A stretch of DNA of 64,000 nt from Bradysia coprophila (lineage: Eukaryota > Arthropoda > Insecta > Diptera > Sciaridae), in assembly GCF_014529535.1 (NCBI RefSeq), contig NW_023503493.1, forward strand, positions 13,362,001 through 13,426,000. The letters are read 5' to 3'. Under the pieces are notes generated by a model. It was given only the letters and a program-made list of their open reading frames with translations. It searched no databases and was not told the origin of the DNA. Shown in pieces: positions 12,140 through 22,139 of the stretch; positions within the stretch are counted from its first letter, which is position 1, and the number at the start of each line of letters is the position of its first letter. A program made the translations under genes and the position numbers.

Positions 12140-12934
12140 ATGTTTCCCTCGATACTATTACAAGAGAATCATAGAGTCTTTGGTAACGTCATAAGCCTCC
12201 AAATATTTTCTATGTTAATGCTAGGAACAGTGCTATGGCGGATTTTAAATAAAAATCTACAATCTTATTTATAATCTCGAATTTATTTATAGTTAACTAT
12301 ATGCACATGAGATTACAGCTTAGGGACTAATATTTTACAATAAATTTGGAGAAAATGGTAAGTTTGCCATACTAATCACGACAGAAAGAGAAACGTTCGT
12401 CTTCGTCCATATCTAGAAACAAGAGTGGTGGTAGAATTGTTTGCAGTTTCTTACACCACCAACTCTTCAATAGGATTTTACATGTTACGCCTGATATGTG
12501 TTCCAAGAGGTAACCAGTCAGGAACGCAAGACTCTGCGGCTAAAAATATCCTTGAACGTCGGTAGACATTTCAGTCCACTGCCCCAGTGATCAAATCGTA
12601 ATCTGGTAAAATCCTTTTATAATTTGGGATCAATTCAAAGTAAAATTAAAATTAAGTTGAGAAATAACGGTTACACCAGCATGATCTTCCGAATGTAAAA
12701 TAGTGAATCTTGTTGGAAAGACACCAGTACAATGCAAGTAGAATCTATGCATACCATGTAATACTACTCTACCAACAAATTCCGTTGGAGAGATGAATTA
12801 TAGAAATCAATGTTATACCAGTAATCATAATTTTTACGCATAACAGTGGTTTAAACATATACTAAAGTACACGATGTACGTATTGAGCACGATGCCCTAG
12901 GGAGGTAAAACAGTGTTGGTCTATTTTGAAAGTT

Positions 12935-13048
12935 ATTTTATCACATACGCGCGGTGTTCGAATGTCAAAATTACTTAACTAGAAGTTTAATTCAAAAATT
13001 ACACTTCAGGTCTATGATGTTGTCTCGTTTTCGCTTATGTGATAAAAT
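12935..13048. mobile_element. Short hairpin MITE
   Basis: ATTTTATCACATACGCG at the left pairs with CGCTTATGTGATAAAAT at the right, with a 75-bp unpaired interior. Noncoding. Confidence 0.5.
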
Positions 13049-14219
13049 AGAGTACACACTTGTAACTATCAGTCTCGGCAAGCCTCGACTTCTTCGTGAC
13101 AAGTGTGTAATATATATTACTTAGATAAGATTGTGTTGGTGCACGTGTGAGGGAAAATCAAGTCCTTGACAATAGATAGAATTCCTTTACAACCGATTTA
13201 CTATTTAACTGTCTTCAGTGATATGATAAATTTGACTAATTTCATATCGTAGGCAATATGTTTTGCCATATTTTTTTTTTTTTGAATTTTTCCGCCAAAA
13301 TTTTTCTGGAGTTGTTAAAAGCAATTTGTATTATATTAATTACGTGACGATCGACTAAATCTACGAATTTGTCTTACAATTTGAATAAAAAATAAAAATA
13401 AATTATATCACATTCTTGTTTCAAATCTCCATAATTATAAGTAAAAATAAGACGAAAAATAAATTTAAATTTAAAAACGGCTATACACAGTCGACATTAA
13501 TCACTAAAATGTTGGGCATATCTAGAGCCCACATCTATTTAGCTGCAGGTTACATTATACACAGATTAAATATAAAGTTATGTCTCTTAATAAATATAAT
13601 TGGTTGGAAAAATAGCTCTAGCAGGTAGTAGGTCCATGGCATGAAGATTGCGGTAGCGTCTTGCTAAAAATACGGCTAATACCTAAATCAATGAAATAAA
13701 TTTGGAGTTAAAAAAAAACATAAAACATAGAGTAATTGAAGTCTTGGGTAAAGTATGAATTCTAGGACTAGATAAACTAGAGAAATTCTAGTTTTAATGA
13801 AATTCTATAAATCAATAGAACTAGAATGAAATAACAAATTGTACGGAATTTCAATTTTAAATCACAATTTCACTGTACCAATACCAAGTTGGTACTACCA
13901 ACAACATTATTTCAATCAAAATTGTAGTTCTACTACATGCTCCTGAAATGCACTTCTTTCTTAGATAAAATTTACAGTCAATGTCAACCAGATTTGTGTA
14001 TTATTTTGCTTCAGCTAATGCACTCATACAGACACATTGCTTATACGCCTTTGTACGGATTTTATGGTTACATGCATTTCCTATTGTTGGCATGGTACAC
14101 TCAACTGTAAAATAAAGCACGAATAAGCAGTGCGATTGTATGAGCGTTGCAGATGGTTCAAGTCGACTTGAAAAAATCTAAGCCTGAACTGAACTTGAAG
14201 TTGTTAATACATATTACGT

Positions 14220-14332
14220 AATTTTGAAAACCGACACATTTTCTGTTTCGTGTTTTACTGATATTTTTTGTGAATTTATGGAGAATAGAAATCAAAAACA
14301 CAGAAACAGAAAATGTGTCGGTTTTCAAAATT
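14220..14332. mobile_element. Hairpin MITE, 113 bp
   Basis: A near-perfect stem: AATTTTGAAAACCGACACA pairs with TGTGTCGGTTTTCAAAATT, continuing through TTTTCTGTTTC and GAAACAGAAAA. The loop is about 45 bp. Confidence 0.8.
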
Positions 14333-14401
14333 CCGTGCATGTAAATTACCAATGTGGTCGGCCAGAGCTGCAAATAAAAAGGCAAACAGACAATATGGCA
14401 C

Positions 14402-14576
14402 ACTGGCAAAAAAGAGTTGAAAATCTTACCTGTTGCAGGTAACTTTGTCTCCAGGTAATCACGTTATCTGTAGCTGTATTTTTTGTATGAAGAGCTACAT
14501 CTGTGGCAGCTATTGTAGGTTACCTGGAGACAAAGTTACCTGCAACAGGTAAGGTTTTGAACTCTTTTTTGTCAGT
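14402..14576. mobile_element. Hairpin MITE, 175 bp
   Basis: The arm ACCTGTTGCAGGTAACTTTG is mirrored by CAAAGTTACCTGCAACAGGT, and the outer ends ACTGGCAAAAAAGAGTT and AACTCTTTTTTGTCAGT also pair. The arms themselves contain the small palindrome ACCTGTTGCAGGT. Confidence 0.8.
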
Positions 14577-14921
14577 ACACGATCGCTTTCAGAGAATAAA
14601 AATGTTTAGAAATCTTTCGAAATTACAAATTCTAGAATTTTTTCAAAAGTTCTCTAAAATTGGTATACGGGATACTGCATGCAGCATGTTTTTAAAAATC
14701 ATAACAAAATCTCAATGTTTTCTAGAACATAGACGTCTCAAAATGTTTCTCAACAAATAAAAATAGAAATCAAACAAACACAAACCAAAGTTATGAAAGC
14801 ACAACCATATCCGACACAACACCGAAATAAACTCCAACAAACCTTTATCTTACATTCATTTTTCAAAATTAATAAACTTCTGGAATGGGTTAGTTTCCAT
14901 TGCCATCATTTCAGCTCATTG

Positions 14922-16646
14922 TTATAGAAATGCACTCGGGTGACCCCGGGGATCTTTTTGATTGCGATAGCGTACAGTTAGCCAAACACCGACAAACTGT
15001 AAAATGTTAACAGAAAACCAGACACCAAAATATATTAGATTTTTGTTAGTGGTTTTTGGTCCATGCATTAACAGGGGAAGAAAGACTACTTTGAACTTGT
15101 ACAATCTTAGCGTAATTAACCGTAGTGGCTTAACTTAAAGAAGGAAAACCAGGAAAACTAATGTGAAATCTAATGAATTTTAAAGTCCGTTAGAAACGAA
15201 GATCCAAGATAAAAATTAGTCGAAATTCCGAGTCAAATTTCATCTTTCTTACACGGATCCAGAATATTTTTTCACCCGGACGGGTGAAATTTAAAAATGT
15301 TTTGATCCGGATGGTTTTTAATAAATTACATTTTAAGCTACGAAAACAACAAAAAATTAACCTTTTGACCCGCGCAGTTCTGGACTCGCTATCTTCAGGG
15401 TACATCTACATATTTTTCGTTAAAAAAAAACTTTTAAAAATTGATGTCATCGAGCAGAACTGCAGAACAGTGTTCGCAATTTAGATTATTTGAAAGCACC
15501 AATGTATGCACTGCACCTTGCATGCATGCATCTTTACTCATTCTATATTCACCCTGACTGTAGAGCATCTGCGTACATAAAGATGCAAAGTCCAGGGTTT
15601 CATTTCAATTAAAAAAAGATTAAATTTTGAAGTGAGCGAGATTGTTAATCGATCATTATCTCTCTCTATGGCATTCGCAATTAGTGTGGTGATTCATGCA
15701 ATGGGCTTGAGTGTTCAATCAATAAAACCGTATGTTGTAACATGTTAGCTTCGGATGTTAATAACATCGTATGAGAGCGAAGTCATTAGTATTCAAATAC
15801 GGGCTACATTCGAACGTTAACGTTCAATTGTCAACATTTTAACAAAACCGTCACCCATTCTTACCTCAGTGAAACTGAAGAATAGTCCGATTCTACCGCA
15901 CAGTTTGAATGCATAGTCAATGACATCTTCCAATTTTTGCAAACAGGGAGAACACGAACAATCCGTCGGCGAATTTGTCGGACAGCAGAGAGACTGTTTA
16001 ATCATAAAAGTAAAAATTACAAACAAACGAATGGAACAATTTCTACGAGAAAAATCGATTCGTACTTGAACGGCATCACACGACGGATGGTCTGTCGATG
16101 TGCTGTTGAAGCCGCAACAGTAAAATGTATTTTGTACTTCCATTCTGACTTTATTCGAAACGCGATTCCATCCTTGTTCGGCAAACTGTTGCTGCTGCGA
16201 CGAACTAACCGCCAAGCATGATGTAGCTATTGAAAATTGGATCAAGAACAGTAGGAACAGAATAATCATGTACTGAGTGTGCATAAATGGTTAAGGAAAA
16301 TTGAAATGTTGGCGCAAATAATTGACAAAGAATTGAATTTTGTACTCGAAAAGGATACGAAGAAAAGCAAAACTTGATGATGCTTGGATGCTCCGATTAA
16401 GCCAAGAATTGATATCAAAATCAATAGAATTCCGCAAGCCAATATACCGCCGACAATTGGTAGATTAGTCACAATCGACGCTGCACGTCCGTACACTCCG
16501 ACGCTAATCAATAGAAACCCTACCATCTACAAACAAATAAACATCAATATGATTCATTCAATACAGCAAAGCTGTGTTATAGTTACAATGTACAGAAGAT
16601 TGAGTGCAATTAAAGCGTTCTTCGAACACGAAAATCCTCCACACAT
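14922..16646 (-). CDS. Tsp97E: Tetraspanin, Tsp97E / TSPAN13-31 type
   Basis: Four-pass membrane scaffold protein of the tetraspanin family. Exons: complement of 14922-14996, 15865-15993, 16066-16272, 16359-16526 and 16587-16646, all phase 0, giving 212 residues. The start [20 protein letters not shown] fits this subfamily. TM1 to TM3 fall at about residues 12-35, 43-65 and 74-96. The large extracellular loop has the CCG motif (C128-C129-G130), a second CC pair at about 148-149 and further cysteines (CSCSPC). TM4 is split between the last two exons. The last exon is small (24 codons) and 868 nt away; its end [13 protein letters not shown]...PSAFL closely matches the TSPAN13 C-terminus as I remember it, which secures the join. 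An annotation without that exon would end wrongly after TM4. Confidence 0.93.
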
Positions 16647-17029
16647 TTTGATTGGTTGTTATGTACACTTGCAGATGGATTCAATTTTCTAATTTTCACT
16701 CAATATCTTATATTGTTTGACCAACCAATTTCTCTGGTAAAAGCTGCTAGACGTCCATGAATTGGTGTGTGAGACTTTTTTCTTATTATGACTACGAGCA
16801 CTTTGACAGTAAAAAATAAAAGGATAGGAAAATGACATATCAAAGAGTAAACGAGTGGATTGTGCGCCACTGTTAAATTATTGAGAATGAAAACCAGCAG
16901 GTAGATATGGTGGTAGATTATATCGCAAACTTTTTACGCTTTAGCAATGCGGACCATTAGAGGACAATGATGGATATAGTGGGTCAGTGGACATGTATTT
17001 TTGAATTTTGAAATAGCTAGTTTCTGAAA
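16647..17029. other. Upstream region of the tetraspanin gene
   Basis: Presumed promoter and 5' UTR of the minus-strand tetraspanin. No motif or element was recognised. Confidence 0.4.
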
Positions 17030-19045
17030 TATTATTATTAAACATTTATTCATCAATCGGTTCATAAAATACAATTTCATAAACTATGCTGACAAAGATA
17101 CAAAAAAAAAGCAATAAATTGAAAGCACGAGAAATGCGCTCACGGGTGACGATTATGCATCATCAGCACTCCATTCGGTTGCCAAGGACTTAATCCTGTT
17201 ACGAAAAATCGTACGAGAGTCACTGCTTTCGACCACTTGAATAACTTTTTCGAATTCTCTGCAGATAGAGGAAACGGGTTCATTAAAGCCGTAGTCGGTT
17301 CTGTGAAGAGGAATCCGAAAAACGTCAATCCTGCGAAGGCTGTAGGTGTACGACGGCGTGTGGCGATACGATTCAAACATGTCGGACAAAACCGGAGCAT
17401 CAATTCTATGATTCAGCAGGTCGTATAAAAAGAAGATACGGCTCTGCTTCCGTCTATGAGAGAGACGATCGAGTCCCAAGATCTTCCTTCTTTCGTCATA
17501 AGGTGGTAGCTGGAAATCGCTATTCCGTTGGATCGATCGCCTGAGTGCGAACAAAACGAACTTTTTCTGGATCGATTCTATGTAATCGCTAAGCGTCTTA
17601 GACGAGGGGCTCCAAACTACGGCAGCATACTCGAGGTGGGATCTGACGTGTGCTCTGAAGATGCTCGTTAAACACCTTACATCTCTAAAGTCGGCACAAA
17701 TTCTTTTAAGAAAGCCCAACATCGAATAGGCCTTGGCAACTTTGTTGTCGACATGAGCCTTGAAATTCAGCTGACGGTCCATGAGAACGCCGAGATCAGT
17801 TACTTCGCCTACTCTCGAAATATTTTGGCCACAGATTGAATAGTCGAAGGCGACGGGCTGCCTGATGCGATAATAGGACATGACCTTGCATTTGTCCACA
17901 TTGATAGACATGTGATTTCTTGTGCACCAATCCGAAAACGCGTAGATATCCATCTGTAGATCGATAGCATCTGCCGGCTTGTTGATCACATGGTGAAGCT
18001 TAAGGTCGTCTGCATAAAGACTGCAGTTCGATTTCTTTATAACTTCAGTTACGTCGTTGAAGTATAAAATAAAAAGCAATGGCCCGAGATGGCTTCCTTG
18101 AGGCAAACCCGACGTCACTCTAAATGACTCAGATTTATAATCGAGAATTTTTACGAACTGCTTTCTGTCGCGAAGATATGACGCAATCCAGTCAAGTAAA
18201 CAAGGCTGGAACCCAAGCTCGCTGAGTTTCTGTAGCAGACATCCATGAGGAACTTGATCAAAGGCCTTCCGAATGTCAGTGTATATAGCATCAACTTGCG
18301 ATCTTGACTCGATCACGTTTAACGTACGACTAACGAATTCCATTAGATTGGTCGACGTCGAACGTCCCCTCAAAAATCCATGCTGCTTTCGTGACAACTT
18401 TCCGTACAGAACATCACTCAATCGTTTGCAGATAAGCAATTCAAAAACTTTTCCAAGAGTGGGTAGAATCGCAACTCCTCTATAATTCTCAACGTCGCTC
18501 CTGGAGCCACTTTTATGAATCGGGGTGAGATGCGATAGCTTCCATTGACTCGGATAGAGACGCTTTCTCACGGACAGATTGAAAATGCGATGCAGCGGGA
18601 CGCTTAAGGGAACTGCACATGATCTGATCAATAACGGCGACACGTCGTCAGGACCACTGCCCTTACTGACATCGAGATTCCGGAGCACCTTCAACACGTC
18701 AGATTCAGGGGGTGAGTAACTATAGACATCAGCCATCTTCGTCACTCCAAAAGCTGACGTGGGAACAACATCTGGTACGTACACCGAACGGAAAAATTCA
18801 CCAAAAGCGTCGCACACAGCCTTAGGATCAGTTGCTTTTTTGTCTTTAAAATACATCGAAGCAGGATAGCCTGTCGTCTTTTTCTTGGAACTGACATATT
18901 TCCAGAAGTTACGCGGGTTATCCGTTAAATCGCTCTGTAATTCACGCAAATACCTCTCGTAGGCAAAACTCTGCTTTCTCTGAAATTCATTATTCAAAGC
19001 CAGATAGTTTAGTCGATCAGACATACTGTGCGGAGATATAAACAC
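17030..19045 (-). mobile_element. Non-LTR retrotransposon (jockey/CR1-like) with intact reverse transcriptase frame, 5' truncated
   Basis: An open frame from ATG at 19024 to the stop at 17153 (about 623 residues) encodes the C-terminal part of a LINE ORF2. Motifs in order are KGSGPDDVSP, LTPIHKSGSRSDVENYRGVA, QHGFLRGRSTSTNL, AIYTDIRKAFDQVPHGCL, TSGLPQGSHLGPLLF and the catalytic SLYADDLK, then the thumb and a C-terminal region with LEYAAVVWSP. No endonuclease domain lies upstream; a TGA closes the frame at 19061-19063, so the copy is 5' truncated. A 3' UTR of about 120 bp runs to about 17030, with AATAAA-like and AATAAT runs at the end. The long undamaged frame suggests recent insertion. The clade is inferred from motif style. 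It sits between the tetraspanin and LACTB-like genes in the same orientation. Confidence 0.92.
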
Positions 19046-19063
19046 TGATAATATAAGTCTTCA

Positions 19064-19838
19064 GCGGTTCTCAAATAGTTATTTACATAACAAGGGCGTC
19101 AAGGGGAGTATTTTTTTGGCGAGTATGCAGTGTTGCAACCCGAGCTGAGGCCAAAACGTTTCAAGCCGAGGTTGGTGAAAGTTGATTTTTATTTTTTAGC
19201 GGGCTGAAAGTAGCTAAAGTAGCCAAGGGATGAAAAGATACGAAACTTAAGTTTTGGCTGAATTTATCTAGACTGTGCAGCGTCATCTTGCGTTTGGAGT
19301 AGTAATTCTATAGAATGAAAAGAATGTGTTCAATATAAGATAGCAGGAATTTTGGGAAGGCATTTGAACACTGAAAATTTTAATGAAATTACAAGTGTTA
19401 AAATGAAGTGACAGGAAGCTTCGATTTCGCGTTTTTTTTTTGCGGATTTACAATTTTTTCTACAGTTCATATACTTTGAGGTTAAGTCATCTCTAAGTTG
19501 AGCACGAAGGTATTAGTTGCATTAAGCTTTTTGTGGTGCCTCAATGATTTTAGAAGAGAATCTTCTGTGTACTAAAAATGCAAATTAGAGAAAAAACAAA
19601 GAACACGGTGCCAAAAGAACGCACTTTTAAACTACGTAAAAGGTGAACCAGCACAAGCAAGTTTATTACTGCAAATAGTCCCTGCCAAAACCTGCTCATT
19701 AGGACCCTCACTTGGAAAGTAAAGTTTTTGCCGTTTTTGCATTGGAGTTGTACACGACTTACAATCGCTTTTAAGTTTATTTTTATTTTTTGCGAACATT
19801 AAACAATCTAAGTAGATCCTCAGCCCCAGAGGTCACTG
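19064..19838. other. Intergenic and 3' flank of the LACTB-like gene
   Basis: No gene was seen. Minus-strand AATAAA-type signals lie at about 19777-19790 (TTTATTTTTATT on the plus strand), roughly 50 to 60 bases after the LACTB-like stop, and probably end that transcript. Confidence 0.5.
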
Positions 19839-21146
19839 CTAAAAGTCTCGCAATAAATTTCCAATGAAAACTATTGTCAATATGAAGAGAGTGACCATAT
19901 TGGTATTAGTCGAAATCGCATTTCCATGACTGCTTTCACCTTCACGAGAATAATCAGCCTGATTCACATGTTCAATAAACGTTGACATTATGTCAATTCC
20001 AAGTTGGCGCAGAGCAGGCAACGGTGACACATTCGTCAACAATGATACAACCATCTCCTCCTCAGGAACAATCAGAAAATAAGCTATGGCACCCGATGAC
20101 CCGCCGCTATGTCCAACAGCAAGTGAAAATGGCACCGTTTCACATTGTGTACAATTAGTTGATTTCCTTTCTAGCAGTTCCCATCCCATTCCATAAAATG
20201 TGTTAAATAAATCATTAGTTCCTGTGGCTACAACTTTCTCCCAAAGTCTGTCGACAGTAGTCTTTCTCAAAAATCCAACATCCGTCTTGCTGCTGTCGAT
20301 CATCACATTGCCGAATTTCAGCAAATCGTGAACGTTTGACAGCATACCGCCTCCTGGCCATCTACAGCTCGCGTCAACGAATGGTGCGATTTCCAATTGA
20401 TTCCCCGCATTCACCTCATAATAACTGAGACGATTCAGTAAGATTTCGTAGACCTCATCAAAGTACGTTTCCCGCATTCCCAGCTGATTCTTCAGTATGT
20501 TGAGCATCGCGGATTCAAAAGTTTCATTTTCATTCAGAACGGATTGTAAAACAGCTCCAATTGTGACGAAACCAAAACTGCTGTAATGATGCTCCGTACC
20601 AGGAGCGGCAATCAATGGATCGTCTTTGAAGTAATTTAAACTCTCGTAAATGGAGTCACAACCAACTTTTTGATAAAATTCCGTATCACTTAGGTAGTGT
20701 CTAATGCCTCCCATGTGAGAAACCAATTGTCTCAGCGTGATATTCACTTCATTTCCGTTAAACGTTTTCTGAGGAAACCTATCACCGAGATAGTCATATA
20801 TGGTTCTGTCCAGATCCAATCGATTCTCTTCCAACAATTTTCCGAGCAAGAGCATCGACACTGACTTCGTTATGCTACCGATACGGTGTAACGATCTACT
20901 TGAACATGGAGTGCCAGCTTCCAAATTAGCAAATCCGAAACAATCTGCCCATATTTCTTCGCCACGGTATGAAACACCAACAGAAATGCCGGGAACTTTG
21001 GACTGAATACGAACTAATTCGATCTGTTTCGTTGCTTGCGATATTGCACTCTCAATTTGGTTTGATAAATCGTTTCTGAGTAATGCATTGGAATGCATCA
21101 AACTGTTCAACACAATTAAAATCGCAAATGCTTTCGGTACAATCAT
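19839..21146 (-). CDS. LACTB-like serine beta-lactamase-family hydrolase, secretory
   Basis: Serine hydrolase of the class C beta-lactamase/penicillin-binding fold, closest in style to animal LACTB. The single exon codes 435 residues from the ATG at 21146; a second in-frame ATG at 21203 would add 19. I prefer 21146 because MIVPKAFAILIVLNSLMHSNA is then a clean signal peptide. The active-site SxxK motif is SITK (S91, K94), the tyrosine motif is HHYSSFGF (Y188), and the third motif is GHSGGSSG (H346). The C-terminus is hydrophobic (VTLFILTIVFIG, about 418-429) and nearly at the end, which suggests a tail anchor or a GPI signal. Mammalian LACTB is mitochondrial, so this one may act elsewhere (inference). 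The gene is intronless, unlike its neighbours. Substrate unknown. Confidence 0.9.
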   Translation of the reverse strand: MIVPKAFAILIVLNSLMHSNALLRNDLSNQIESAISQATKQIELVRIQSKVPGISVGVSYRGEEIWADCFGFANLEAGTPCSSRSLHRIGSITKSVSMLLLGKLLEENRLDLDRTIYDYLGDRFPQKTFNGNEVNITLRQLVSHMGGIRHYLSDTEFYQKVGCDSIYESLNYFKDDPLIAAPGTEHHYSSFGFVTIGAVLQSVLNENETFESAMLNILKNQLGMRETYFDEVYEILLNRLSYYEVNAGNQLEIAPFVDASCRWPGGGMLSNVHDLLKFGNVMIDSSKTDVGFLRKTTVDRLWEKVVATGTNDLFNTFYGMGWELLERKSTNCTQCETVPFSLAVGHSGGSSGAIAYFLIVPEEEMVVSLLTNVSPLPALRQLGIDIMSTFIEHVNQADYSREGESSHGNAISTNTNMVTLFILTIVFIGNLLRDF

Positions 21147-21203
21147 TTTCCGTACAAAAGTTTCACTACCGCGTGAATGGAAATACTTTTGCGTTTGAAT
21201 CAT

Positions 21204-22139
21204 GAGACCGGACAAATAATGAATCTAATATATTGACCCTAATCATTTATGAGATAAGAGCGCAGAATGAACTTACTATTATAAATCGTGCAACAAAATA
21301 GAGATAAATTAATGTTCCATTGTTCAATGAAAAGATTGATTTAGTTCTAATCAAAATGATAATAGTCGACGGACGCAAGCATATTTCTTGTTGCGAGATT
21401 GTTAAACAGCGCGTTGAGATCAATTGAGTATAATCTTATCTCATCAATGGAAATGGTAAGAAACATGTTTCCGTTATGCATGTGGAATATTGTTGGAGAA
21501 CTGTAGTTCTGGCGTTCCATCTGTACACATATTATGTCACTTAGACTAAAAGTGTTATCAGATGCATAAATGGTTCTTCGGTCCGAGATACATCGTCCCT
21601 GGGTGCCCTATAGGTACTGAAAGAACAGGTTAAGACACTCATGCATATATTTCATGTCAGCTGGCAGCAAAATTTGAATTTTCAAAATTTTTAGTACACA
21701 AAATGACCTCTTCTAAGCAGCTATCGTGATTGTCCAGTTGGAACTCAGATAACACCTGAAGATTTGAAAAGAACTTCCTAAAATTTTGATGTCTATTTTG
21801 TATCGGCGCACATGTGAGAATGGTGTCGAAAAGAAAGAAACCAAAAACAAAACATCTTGTTCGGATTGACCAATTGACATATTTCGACGCACGAGAGTTT
21901 TATTAATAAATGAATGACAGACTCAGCAAAACGAAGCATAGAAATGTTTGGTAACAACAAACAGCAGAAACTCTTTGAAAATTAACAACACCTTTGTGTG
22001 ACCATCATGGTATGACGTCACTAGATATCAGCTGGCACTCTGTCAAATGAAAGAAACTCAAACAAGTGTGACGTTTCGGTTGTGCATCATCTCTTATTGT
22101 CCATAATAAAAATTCTGCAGCTCAGATCGACATTGGTCA
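21204..22139. other. Shared upstream region of LACTB-like and SGSM3-like genes
   Basis: The two genes are head to head, about 990 bp from ATG to ATG. No TATA box or transposon could be assigned. A short stretch at about 21618 (GAAAGAACAGGTTAAGACACTC) resembles one at about 3699. Confidence 0.45.

Larger units (their letters stand above)
10017..14921. other. Intergenic region between RpL32 and the tetraspanin 3' exon
   Basis: This probably includes the RpL32 first noncoding exon and promoter within the first few hundred bases; I could not fix its start. The remainder has no recognisable gene. It is packed with short inverted-repeat elements at 10691-10824, 11454-11823, 11872-12139, 12935-13048, 14220-14332 and 14402-14576, several listed below. 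Confidence 0.55.
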
